From: DATBFG01 sp036558645
GTDB taxonomy: Bacteria > Acidobacteriota > Terriglobia > Terriglobales > Acidobacteriaceae
DNA: 64,000 bases
Assembly: GCA_036558645.1 (NCBI GenBank)
Contig: DATBFG010000007.1
Span: 1 to 64,000, forward strand
Direction of reading: 5' to 3'
Below the pieces are notes generated by a model that had not been told where the DNA came from, ran no database searches, and worked only from the letters and a program-made list of their open reading frames with translations. Every line of letters starts with the position of its first letter. Positions within the stretch are counted from its first letter, which is position 1. Of the stretch, positions 7,687 through 15,474 are shown in pieces. The translations under genes were made by a program, and so were the position numbers.

Positions 7687-8934
7687 CTACTTCAACATAA
7701 CTGGGACCCACTCTCCGGCTTCAATGCACTCGCGATCGGGGGAAATCACGACATAAGCGTTTGCGCGTGCGACGGCGGCAATGTCCCCCGAACCCTGCCA
7801 AGGCGCCAACTCTACTTCCGCATGGTCAAGTTCTCCAGATAGGAGTCCGGGCAGAAATCGCTTTAGACCTGTCTTTGTTCTTATTCCGGACTTGAGCTTC
7901 GCGTGCAGGAAAATCAATTTGCGCGGGGATCGCCCGGTCAGAGCTTCGAGGACGGGCCGGACGAAGAGATCGAAGCAAACCATTGTCGACACTGGGTTCC
8001 CGGGAAGACCGAAGAAATATTTGGGCTGAGTGGATTCGTCGGGGATACGGCCAAATACAACCGGACGTCCGGGCTGAATCAATGCCCCGGTTAAAAGAAA
8101 TTCCGCATGAAACTCAGCGAGGACTTGCTCGACCAGATCGTACTTCCCCATGGAGACACCACCGGTGAGCAGAAGCATGTCGGCTTCAAGCCCGTCGGCA
8201 ATCAGTTCTCGCAGACGAAGTGATTGATCCGGAGCGATGGGAAGAAGAGTCGGCTCACCTCCAGCGGCTGCTACCTGAGCGGCCAGTGAGTAGCTGTTGG
8301 AGTTGCGAATCTGCGTAGGCCCCGGAGAAACCTCGATATCGACAATCTCGTCGCCAGTGGAAAGAATGGCAACGCGCGGCTTATCGTACACCAGCAAGTG
8401 CGCTCGGCCCACCGAGGCGGCCACTGCAATAGCACTATGATCCATGCGCATACCAGGAGACAGCAGCCGTTCCCCACGCTTTGCTTCAGAGCCCACAGGG
8501 ACGATGTTGTCACCAGCCCGAATACCTTTGTTGATCTCAACTTCATCGTGCGTCTGTAATGTGTATTCCACCATCACGACGGCATCGGCTCCGGGCGGAA
8601 CTGGAGCTCCGGTCATGATTGGAGCGGCTTGTCCAGTTTCTAGGGGCGCAATGTTCTGGGGAGAAATGCCAGCTTTGATTTCGCCAGCAAGTTTCAGGCG
8701 AGCAGGTACTTTGTCGAGGTCTCCTGCGCGCACGGCAAAACCGTCACGAGTCGCGCGCGGAAATGGCGGAAAGTTACGATCCGCGGAAACGGGCTCAGCG
8801 AGGATGCGGCCTGAGGAGTCTAATAACTCGAGCAATTCACGGCCATGAGGACGAATCTGCGCAGCGTGCTCCTCCACCACTCGGCGAGCGTCCTCAAAGG
8901 GAAGAACAAGCGATTGCTGCGGGGTGGAGGCCAC
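7687..8934 (-). CDS. moeA: Molybdopterin molybdotransferase MoeA
   Basis: 415 residues, the full length for MoeA. Visible marks are RATRDGFAV, TGAPVPPGADAVVMVE, RVAILSTGDE and LTGGVSMGKYDLV (the MoCF-binding core), and FGLPGNPVSTMVCFDLFV. MoeA inserts molybdate into adenylylated molybdopterin. GTG start at 8934 opening MASTPQQSLV. It precedes moaC by 31 bases and follows the PilT-like gene by 47 bases on the same strand. Confidence 0.95.
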   Translation of the reverse strand: MASTPQQSLVLPFEDARRVVEEHAAQIRPHGRELLELLDSSGRILAEPVSADRNFPPFPRATRDGFAVRAGDLDKVPARLKLAGEIKAGISPQNIAPLETGQAAPIMTGAPVPPGADAVVMVEYTLQTHDEVEINKGIRAGDNIVPVGSEAKRGERLLSPGMRMDHSAIAVAASVGRAHLLVYDKPRVAILSTGDEIVDIEVSPGPTQIRNSNSYSLAAQVAAAGGEPTLLPIAPDQSLRLRELIADGLEADMLLLTGGVSMGKYDLVEQVLAEFHAEFLLTGALIQPGRPVVFGRIPDESTQPKYFFGLPGNPVSTMVCFDLFVRPVLEALTGRSPRKLIFLHAKLKSGIRTKTGLKRFLPGLLSGELDHAEVELAPWQGSGDIAAVARANAYVVISPDRECIEAGEWVPVMLK

Positions 8935-8981
8935 CCGGTGATGATACGACAGATCGCCTGGCTAATTAGCGCGAGAGCCTT

Positions 8982-10127
8982 TTAGGGATTCAGGACTTCC
9001 AGCAGCTGGTTGGGGTCAGTTGCGTATTCCAGAGCGGTCTCAGGTTTGACGATACCGGAGCGAACCAGCTTTTCTAGCTCTCCATCGAAGTGCTGCATGC
9101 CCTCACATCCTGAGTCCTTAATGATGTTGAGCAGCGCGGAAGGTTGTTCGTGTTCAGCTTCGATGCAGCGGTGTGTCCGAGCATTCCCTTTCAGTATTTC
9201 AATGGCAGCAACGCGGCCGACTCCGCCCGAGCGAGGAAGCAGCCTTTGCGAGATGACAAGGCGAACGGTCTTGGCCAGGCGCGCACGAACCGAAGCATGC
9301 TCAGCTGGAGTGTACGCGCCTACAATGCGTTCAATTGTCTTTGCAGCATTGATCGTGTTCAACGTAGAGAGGACAAGATGCCCCGTCTCCGCCGCTTCCA
9401 GGCACATTTCCATGGTTTCGCGATCGCGCATCTCACCAATCAAGATGACGCGTGGAGCTTGCCGGAGAGCGGCGCGCATAGCCATAGCAAAACTTGGGGT
9501 GTCGCTGTGAAGCTCCCGCTGATGAATCGTTGCAAGCTTGTGGTTATGCAGAAATTCGATGGGGTCTTCGATAGTGATGATGTGGCAAGTCTGACTCTGA
9601 TTAATATCGTCCAGCAACGTCGCCAGAGTGGAAGACTTGCCCGAGCCGCGAGTTCCCGTAACAAGGACGAGTCCGTCCCGCAGCGAGGCGACCTCGTGCA
9701 GTTGAGCTGGTAACCCTAGTGTTGAAAAGGATGGGATTGCGGTGGGAATAACGCGCATGATGACCGCACAACTGCCCCGTTGAATGAAAGCGTTCACTCG
9801 GAAGCGGGCTACTCCGGGAAGACCATACGATATGTCGCACGAGCCTTGCTCACGCAAGATCGTGATGGCCTGCTTGTTGTTTCCAATGAGATCTGCCGCA
9901 ATCCGACGTGTGTCATCGGCCGTCAGCAGGCTTAGCCCCGACGCCTGAACTGCCAGGAGCTGTCCCTGTACCTCTACCTGCGGGGGGCGTCCGGGGGAAA
10001 ACACGAGATCGCTGACATTCGCCGTGGCACGCAACATGGCCGCGAGTAGCTCGGTGGTTGGAATATGACCCGAACCCCTTGGCCGTTCCACTGAAATCGA
10101 AAGCGGAGCTGTTCCTGTTGCAGCCAT
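8982..10127 (-). CDS. PilT-like type IV pilus retraction ATPase
   Basis: 381 residues. The secretion-ATPase core is complete: Walker A GTRGSGKSS (158-166), Asp box TIEDPIEF (185-192), Walker B RVILIGEMRD (226-235) and His box GHLVLSTLNT (249-258). In most PilT proteins the last motif ends LHT; here the His is Asn (N257). The C-terminal region has SALLNIIKDSG where PilT usually has its AIRNLIRE motif. It probably powers pilus retraction or a related motor. Odd context: it heads a run of molybdenum-cofactor genes and no other pil gene is near, although a PATAN regulator is. ATG with GAGG shortly upstream. Confidence 0.88.
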   Translation of the reverse strand: MAATGTAPLSISVERPRGSGHIPTTELLAAMLRATANVSDLVFSPGRPPQVEVQGQLLAVQASGLSLLTADDTRRIAADLIGNNKQAITILREQGSCDISYGLPGVARFRVNAFIQRGSCAVIMRVIPTAIPSFSTLGLPAQLHEVASLRDGLVLVTGTRGSGKSSTLATLLDDINQSQTCHIITIEDPIEFLHNHKLATIHQRELHSDTPSFAMAMRAALRQAPRVILIGEMRDRETMEMCLEAAETGHLVLSTLNTINAAKTIERIVGAYTPAEHASVRARLAKTVRLVISQRLLPRSGGVGRVAAIEILKGNARTHRCIEAEHEQPSALLNIIKDSGCEGMQHFDGELEKLVRSGIVKPETALEYATDPNQLLEVLNP

Positions 10128-10331
10128 AAGCCTCGGCGCGGGTCAGTTTCAGGGCCAATACAGAAGCGTGGTTACGCGCCAACTTTCAATCTAGCGAAAG
10201 GAATAGCCGCTTTCCATGAAGAACGACTTGTTCATAGACCTTCGTAATGGGTCGTTAATACTCGGCTGGGAAAGCTGCATGTGATGCGCAGGGTCTCAGT
10301 CTTAGAGCAATCGAGGGAGTGTTGCGGGAAC

Positions 10332-10357
10332 AAAAAGGGCGGCCAAAAGGGCCGCCC
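10332..10357 (-). terminator. Rho-independent terminator after the TPR gene
   Basis: Arms GGGCGGCC (10337-10344) and GGCCGCCC (10350-10357) flank AAAAG. On the minus strand the stem is followed by TTTTTG. It sits 22 bases after the stop of the gene at 10379-11518. Confidence 0.85.
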
Positions 10358-10378
10358 CGCGTAATTTTATGTCGAGCT

Positions 10379-11518
10379 CTACTTTTTTGTCTTTTTTTGT
10401 TTGCCAAACTGCGTTTCGACCGTAGCACCGATGCTGGCAAGCATCTGCTTTGCCGGCTCCGCGAACTGTCCAGTAGGCTGCAGCTCGAGGTATTTGTTGA
10501 ATGCTTCCGAGGTTCCCTCAGGAGCCACCATCTTATCGCCCTTCAGAGTGGCCTTTCCCATCAGGTTAACGCCCTTCCAATAGTAAGAATCGGCGCGGTT
10601 TGGGTCGGCAGCAATTGATTTATCGAAGGCAGCGATGGCTTCGTCGACCTTCCCGGTGTTCGTCATGACGGCGCCCATATTGAAGTAAGACTGCGCCGCA
10701 GATGCCGGATCGGTCTCGGCCGCCTGAGTGTAGGCCTTTACAGCATCATCGGTCTTTCCCGACTTAGCCAACGCATCGCCGAGGTTGTTGTAGTACGCCG
10801 ACAGCTGCTTGGTCGCGTCCGGATTCTTCGTCGTAGCGGCCTCATTGGCTTTCGCCTTCAGGTCGATCGCTTTCTGATAATCCTCTACGGCACTGGCTAA
10901 ACGCTTGTTCTTCTCCGAGCTGTCAGTTTGCTTTGCTGCAGAGCTGCGATAAGCGTCGCCCAATTTGAACCACAGCAGATCGCGAGTAGCATCGATTTGT
11001 GTGGCTTCCGTCAGCGTGGCAATTGCAGTATCGAAATCCCCAGCGGTCGAAGCGGTATTGGCAGCAGCCAGTTTTTCATTCAAGGTCTTGACGGTATTGG
11101 TCTCTTTCGCGGCTTTGGCTGCCTCTTCCTGTCGCCGCTTCAACTCTTCCGGATTGACGCCAGCAGCCTTGGCACCAGCCGCCTGCTCTTTCGCCAGGTC
11201 GAAATCCTGCACCGTCTCATCGCCCGAAACGGGGACGTTGTTCAGGTTGAAAAGCGGTTGCCCGTCTTTTAAGAGCGTGACTTTGTATTTCCCGAACGCG
11301 ATACCTAAAGAGAAGTACTCGCCCTTGGCATTCGTTTTTATATCGTATTTGCGCCCGGTATCCTGGGCATACCATTCCACTGTGGCGCCTGCGATGGGAT
11401 TTCCGGATGTATCTTTGCAAACACCTTTGACCGTGCCCGTAGCCTGGCCAAAGACTGAAGGCACACACAAAGCCGACAGAATGACCACGAGCAGGAGCAG
11501 AATAGAACGTTGTTTCAT
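10379..11518 (-). CDS. Secreted carboxypeptidase-regulatory-like / TPR protein
   Basis: 379 residues. Signal peptide (1-25, SALCVPSVFGQ), then a carboxypeptidase-regulatory-like beta domain (about 28-110: GTVKGVCKDTSGNPIAGATV), a charged alanine/lysine-rich helix (111-150), and four or five TPR units to about residue 350 (for example AVKAYTQAAETDPASAAQSYFNMG and AIAAFDKSIAADPNRADSYYWKG). The end is KQKKTKK. It is probably a periplasmic or surface scaffold; the partner is unknown. Strong ribosome-binding site GGGAGG and a clear terminator make it a single-gene unit. Confidence 0.88.
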   Translation of the reverse strand: MKQRSILLLLVVILSALCVPSVFGQATGTVKGVCKDTSGNPIAGATVEWYAQDTGRKYDIKTNAKGEYFSLGIAFGKYKVTLLKDGQPLFNLNNVPVSGDETVQDFDLAKEQAAGAKAAGVNPEELKRRQEEAAKAAKETNTVKTLNEKLAAANTASTAGDFDTAIATLTEATQIDATRDLLWFKLGDAYRSSAAKQTDSSEKNKRLASAVEDYQKAIDLKAKANEAATTKNPDATKQLSAYYNNLGDALAKSGKTDDAVKAYTQAAETDPASAAQSYFNMGAVMTNTGKVDEAIAAFDKSIAADPNRADSYYWKGVNLMGKATLKGDKMVAPEGTSEAFNKYLELQPTGQFAEPAKQMLASIGATVETQFGKQKKTKK

Positions 11519-11601
11519 TTCTTGCCTCCCGGCAAAACTATGAGTAGTTGGGGCAATTCTTCACTGCCGATTGCGCGACACAACCGGCATTCAACAATCG
11601 C

Positions 11602-12285
11602 CTAAACCGAAACCATATAAGGTATCGGATCGACAGCGCCCGCGTCTCGGAATGCCCGCAGACGCAAGGCACAACTGTCGCACACGCCGCAGGCCTGATC
11701 TTCCCGGCTGTAGCAAGACCACGTTAAATCGAACGGAGCGCCAAGTTCAAGGCCACGCGTCACAATCTCAGATTTACGCATCCCAATCAGGGGCGTCACG
11801 ATGTGAATGGCGGCGTCCTTGGTCCCGGTGCGTATTACTTCGTTAAAGGCCTGGTAGTAGGCTGGCCGGCAATCGGGGTAGCCGGAACTGTCCTGTTCCA
11901 CCGCCCCAATGTAGATCTTCTCCGCGCCTAACACCTCGGCCCAGCTCACTGCAACCGAAAGAAAATGCGCATTCCGGAACGGGACGTAGGTGACTGGAAT
12001 GTCACGTCCGCCGATGGTATGCGACTCCGGCATTGCTATGTTCTGGTCGGTCAGAGCCGATCCGCCAATGGCGTGGAGAGCCTCGTTGCGGACAAGTAGG
12101 CGGTCATGAATGCCCAGGTGATCACAAACACTCAGGAATGACCGGCGTTCGCGTTCTTCGGTGCGCTGTCCGTAACTAACGTGGACGGCGGCAACGTCAT
12201 CATCTCGCGTCGCCAGCGTCGCGCAAACGCATGAGTCCATCCCACCACTCAAAAGGACGATCGCTTTGGGTCTTGGCATGGCCAT
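11602..12285 (-). CDS. queC: 7-cyano-7-deazaguanine (preQ0) synthase QueC
   Basis: 227 residues. The N-terminal PP-loop LLSGGMDSCV binds ATP, and the zinc site is CYSREDQACGVCDSCALR near the C-terminus. QueC converts 7-carboxy-7-deazaguanine to preQ0 for queuosine. queE and queD lie upstream on the same strand, giving three of the preQ0 enzymes in order D-E-C. A TATCAT lies 8 bases before the ATG without a Shine-Dalgarno, so queC likely also has its own leaderless transcript. Confidence 0.97.
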   Translation of the reverse strand: MAMPRPKAIVLLSGGMDSCVCATLATRDDDVAAVHVSYGQRTEERERRSFLSVCDHLGIHDRLLVRNEALHAIGGSALTDQNIAMPESHTIGGRDIPVTYVPFRNAHFLSVAVSWAEVLGAEKIYIGAVEQDSSGYPDCRPAYYQAFNEVIRTGTKDAAIHIVTPLIGMRKSEIVTRGLELGAPFDLTWSCYSREDQACGVCDSCALRLRAFRDAGAVDPIPYMVSV

Positions 12286-12293
12286 TCAGTTAG

Positions 12294-12299
12294 ATGATA
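12294..12299 (-). promoter_or_regulatory. -10-like element before queC
   Basis: TATCAT on the minus strand, 8 bases upstream of the ATG; the spacer CTAACTGA has no ribosome-binding site. Confidence 0.4.
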
Positions 12300-12371
12300 G
12301 CTTTCGGCGTCGGGAAAGCACGCGCCCAGAGTCGAGCAGCTAACGCCTATCTGTTCTGGAAATTTTGACCT

Positions 12372-13055
12372 CTATACGCCTTTCATGGCCGGATCCCAGA
12401 CGAACTTGTGAATCTGTAAGTTCAGCCGAGCGTTAACCTTATCGGCGAGCATCCACTCGGCCAATTCGCGGGGATCAAGCAGACACTGCGAGGCATCGCG
12501 CGATCCGGTCGCCTCCTTGCTAAAAGCAGGAGAAAACAGCACGGCACTCACTTTTCGCTCAAGACCATGCCGAGAGACAAATTCACGAGCGAATTCATAG
12601 TCACTGCGATCGCTGAGAACAAACTTGACCTCGTCCTGCGAATTCAGCACTTCCAGATTTTCTGTGTGAAAGGTGTCGGCCTCTCCGGAGTTTGGGCACT
12701 TCACGTCGACGATTTTTACCACTCCCTTGGGAACCTTTTCCAAGGGTCGCTCACCGCTGGTTTCAAGAAGCACCGAGTAGCCCGAGTCGAGGAGGCGCTG
12801 CATGAGAGGCACCAGTTCACGCTCCTGAAGCATGGGTTCACCGCCGGTAATTTCCACCAAACCTCCATCCGGACTGAGGCGCTCGACTTCGGAGAGGATC
12901 TCCTCGGCGGCCATGCGATGGCCACCCGTGAAGGTATATTCACTGTCACACCACACGCAACGGAGATTGCAGCCCGTGAGCCGGACGAACACGCAAGGCA
13001 TTCCTGCGTACGTCGATTCGCCCTGGATCGACTTGTAAATTTCAGTGATCTGCAT
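12372..13055 (-). CDS. queE: 7-carboxy-7-deazaguanine synthase QueE
   Basis: 227 residues. A radical-SAM protein with the cluster motif CNLRCVWCDSEYTF (CxxxCxxC) near the N-terminus and TGGEPMLQ for SAM binding. It makes 7-carboxy-7-deazaguanine from the QueD product. It starts 30 bases after the queD stop. The insert between the third Cys and the GGE motif is short, as in the compact QueE type. Confidence 0.95.
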   Translation of the reverse strand: MQITEIYKSIQGESTYAGMPCVFVRLTGCNLRCVWCDSEYTFTGGHRMAAEEILSEVERLSPDGGLVEITGGEPMLQERELVPLMQRLLDSGYSVLLETSGERPLEKVPKGVVKIVDVKCPNSGEADTFHTENLEVLNSQDEVKFVLSDRSDYEFAREFVSRHGLERKVSAVLFSPAFSKEATGSRDASQCLLDPRELAEWMLADKVNARLNLQIHKFVWDPAMKGV

Positions 13056-13085
13056 CGAAGGAATGCCCGGTAAGAGCTGACCGCA

Positions 13086-13463
13086 TTATTCGGAATACGT
13101 TGCGGTCGTCGTGTCAGTCTCGAAAATGGTCACATTCTTTACATGTACGCGGCCTTGCGTCACGCTGTCGAGCTTTCCGTTTGCCTGATCGAAAAAATAC
13201 TTAGCCAGGTTTTCCGCGGACGGATTCATTTCGCGGAAGGGATCAATGTCGTTGATCATCTGGTGGTCCAGGCGATCAATGACGTGCCGCATGACCTCTT
13301 TCAGATCTTTGAAATCGAGCAATAATCCGGCCTTGTCGAGTTGTTTGCCCGCCAGCGTCACCCGCACCTTATAGTTGTGGCCGTGCGGATTCTCGCACTT
13401 GCCTTTGTAGTTGCGCAGGTAATGTCCTGCAGCAAACGAATCCTCGACGGTGACCTCGTACAT
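13086..13463 (-). CDS. queD: 6-carboxy-5,6,7,8-tetrahydropterin synthase QueD
   Basis: 125 residues from the ATG at 13463, chosen because AGAGG lies 4 bases upstream; an in-frame GTG at 13478 would add five residues. Zinc and catalytic residues are in DSFAAGHYL, KGKCENPHGHNY (catalytic Cys, two His) and the later DHQMIND. It belongs to the PTPS/QueD family and acts before QueE in queuosine synthesis. Expected length is 120-130. Confidence 0.94.
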   Translation of the reverse strand: MYEVTVEDSFAAGHYLRNYKGKCENPHGHNYKVRVTLAGKQLDKAGLLLDFKDLKEVMRHVIDRLDHQMINDIDPFREMNPSAENLAKYFFDQANGKLDSVTQGRVHVKNVTIFETDTTTATYSE

Positions 13464-13623
13464 ATGCCTCTGGCGCACCCATCAATACAAGGTGCGAGCG
13501 ATGGTGAAGTTCCTATTTTACCGCGAGATGCTGGGGCAGTGCTTGCCAGCCCCCGCACGCATCCGCACATCTTCAGCTGAAGCGTCGCGGCCCCACCTCG
13601 GCTTTGGCCGGCGCAATTGATAT

Positions 13624-13676
13624 TTGACTTTCTTCTTTCCTTACTATAAAGTAAGGATCAGTTATATAAGTAAGGA
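13624..13676 (+). promoter_or_regulatory. vapBC promoter with embedded operator
   Basis: A -35-like TTGACT (13624-13629) and a TATAAA (13645-13650) are 15 bases apart. The TATAAA is exactly the spacer of a perfect inverted repeat, TCCTTAC (13638-13644) and GTAAGGA (13651-13657), and a third half-site GTAAGGA lies at 13670-13676. AbrB-fold VapB proteins bind such palindromes to repress their own operon, so this is very likely the VapB/VapBC operator. Confidence 0.65.
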
Positions 13677-13687
13677 ACTAAAGAGAT

Positions 13688-13930
13688 ATGACCTCAACTA
13701 TTACCACGAAAGGCCAAATCACCATTCCGAAACCGGTGCGACAAGCCTTGGGAGTGGATTCTGGCGACCGGGTGGAGTTTGTCGAAATCGAAAAAGGACA
13801 GTTCGCTATCGTTCCAGCCAATCGATCGATTCACGAGTTGAATGGGCTGTTCCGGGGTAGGCGCAGCAAACCGGTTTCGATTGAAGAAATGAATTCCGTC
13901 ATCGCAAAACGCGCGTTGAAATCTAGATGA
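13688..13930 (+). CDS. vapB: AbrB-family antitoxin VapB
   Basis: 80 residues. The swapped-hairpin AbrB/MazE-type DNA-binding domain is at 1-46 (TITTKGQITIPKPVRQALG, then GDRVEF), and the C-terminal half should wrap around the toxin. It would neutralise VapC and repress the operon at the palindrome just upstream. The stop overlaps the VapC start (ATGA). Confidence 0.92.
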   Translation: MTSTITTKGQITIPKPVRQALGVDSGDRVEFVEIEKGQFAIVPANRSIHELNGLFRGRRSKPVSIEEMNSVIAKRALKSR

Positions 13931-14322
13931 TCGGATTGGATACCAACGTGATCGTGCGCTACCTCACCCACGACGATCCCGTCCAGACTCCGATCGCAGT
14001 GAAGGCTATCAATGGCCTTTCCGCAGAGTCCCCTGGATTCGTTTCCTTTATTGTCCTGGCAGAGCTGGTGTGGGTTCTGGACGGCGCTTACCGATTCAAC
14101 AAGACCGAGATCGAGCAGGTATTAGACAGGCTGCTGCGAAGCAAAGAGTTGGTAATTGAACGTGCGGAACTCGTCGTTCAGGCGCTCAGAAGGTTCAGCG
14201 CGGGACGTGCCGACTTTGCCGATTGCCTGATCGAACGCACCGGCCACGCCGCCGGATGTTCGCACACGGTCACGTTTGATCGTCAGGCTGCCCAAGTCGC
14301 AAACATGAAGCTGCTGGGCTGA
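13927..14322 (+). CDS. vapC: PIN-domain ribonuclease toxin VapC
   Basis: 131 residues. The PIN-domain acidic residues are visible: D5 (GLDTNVIVRYL), E46 (LAELVWVL), D96/D99 (ADFADCLI) and D118 (TVTFDRQA). VapC toxins cut tRNA or rRNA when not bound by VapB. The ATG overlaps the vapB stop, so the two are translationally coupled. All catalytic positions are kept, so the toxin looks functional; its RNA target is unknown. Confidence 0.92.
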   Translation: MIGLDTNVIVRYLTHDDPVQTPIAVKAINGLSAESPGFVSFIVLAELVWVLDGAYRFNKTEIEQVLDRLLRSKELVIERAELVVQALRRFSAGRADFADCLIERTGHAAGCSHTVTFDRQAAQVANMKLLG

Positions 14323-14371
14323 AGCTTGAACTGATCGTGGATCTTCTTGCATTTCACGGTGATTCTGATTA

Positions 14372-14490
14372 CCGGCGATGGCCGAAAGCGGAGGAGTAGC
14401 GAACTCCTTGCCGGGGATCAGGCGGAGCTTCTCGAATTCGACGCCGGGTAGTTCGTGGTTGTTCCCGTTAATCGCCTCGAGATTGCAGTG
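14372..14490 (+). pseudogene. Remnant of a second AbrB-type antitoxin
   Basis: Reading 14401 onward gives ELLAGDQAELLEFDAG, then TAG at 14449, then FVVVPVNRLEIAV. This lines up residue for residue with GDRVEFVEIEKGQFAIVPANR of the vapB at 13688, with the stop replacing the Gln. The N-terminal part is too diverged to read and no toxin follows. It is probably the fossil of a related toxin-antitoxin unit; the rest of 14323-14543 shows nothing else. Confidence 0.5.
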
Positions 14491-14543
14491 ATTCGACTAA
14501 CAGCACTGCAACCGCTGCGCTTTCCTACGATACCTCGTCAAGG

Positions 14544-15242
14544 CTAATGCGCGTTGCGCTCGCGTCGCTGCCCGATGCCGGTGTGTCCGGAGGAAAGAAT
14601 CGCCAGGGAGGTGGGTTGAAACGTAGGGCCGCCATCTCCCCTGTCGCCCGCCACAATCGTCTTGTTCGGTACGGTCTCATATGCATACCCGGCAAGAACG
14701 ACCATCATTTGTCCGGGAGCAAAATCTCGGACCCGACGAAAGCCGATCCAACCATAGTGATTCTCGCCATCGATCAGAAAGCGCACTCCGAGGAATCGGT
14801 CGGTAACGCTCAGCCATTCTCCGCGGTAGAGCAAGTCCGTTGCCATGATGGCCCTGTGTGCGAATCGGCGCCCATCCCCAATCCGGGCAGTCCTCTTTAG
14901 TGCTTCCGCGAATCCGGATCCGTTTGCCCCAAGCCAGTTCGACCCTGCTCCATATGCCCGTAGGTTCGCATAAGCTCTATAGTGCGAGTACGTGAGAGGT
15001 TGACTCAGAATCAAACGAAAGTCCGAAGCACCGTCGTTATCCATATCAATATTGAGGGTGCCGCCGTCCAGCAGTGAAGCATCGTGACGGGTAAAAATCA
15101 CCTCGGCATGGCTCGCGGGCGCAGCTGCAAGGGCGCTCCCGGCAGCCAGTGTATAAAGGAACAATCGGCGGTCAAGAATTTGTGGTAGTGAAGTTTCGCG
15201 CGTTGTGAGCTTTCCACTAGCTAATTTCCGACGAGGTGTCAT
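14544..15242 (-). CDS. Secreted protein of unknown function, acidobacterial type
   Basis: 232 residues. A twin-arginine-like signal (DRRLFLYTLAAGSALAAAPASHA, residues about 24-46) is followed by IDMDNDGASDFRLIL, a calcium-binding-like DxDNDG motif, and then a beta-rich domain with HYGWIGFRRV. The end (LAILSSGHTGIGQRRER) resembles a decayed surface-anchoring tail, with a hydrophobic stretch before arginines. I do not recognise a named family. AAGGTG precedes the ATG. Confidence 0.7.
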   Translation of the reverse strand: MTPRRKLASGKLTTRETSLPQILDRRLFLYTLAAGSALAAAPASHAEVIFTRHDASLLDGGTLNIDMDNDGASDFRLILSQPLTYSHYRAYANLRAYGAGSNWLGANGSGFAEALKRTARIGDGRRFAHRAIMATDLLYRGEWLSVTDRFLGVRFLIDGENHYGWIGFRRVRDFAPGQMMVVLAGYAYETVPNKTIVAGDRGDGGPTFQPTSLAILSSGHTGIGQRRERNAH

Positions 15243-15474
15243 AGCACCTTACTCTCCGATGGTTAATTTTCTGTAGGTCCGCCCAAATTCTGTGTGTTTG
15301 GTCTGCATAGCGGGTGTGCGATTTCGTCAAGGAGCCGTCCATAGTGGCTCAGAACCCGCGGTAGTATGGGATGTTCCCAAAGCGGTGTCAACGCGAAAAG
15401 AGGTTCCTCCGTTTAGCTCTAACGAACGGCGTTAACTAGGGAGACGCACCGAATCTAACTAAGGACTGGGAGTC

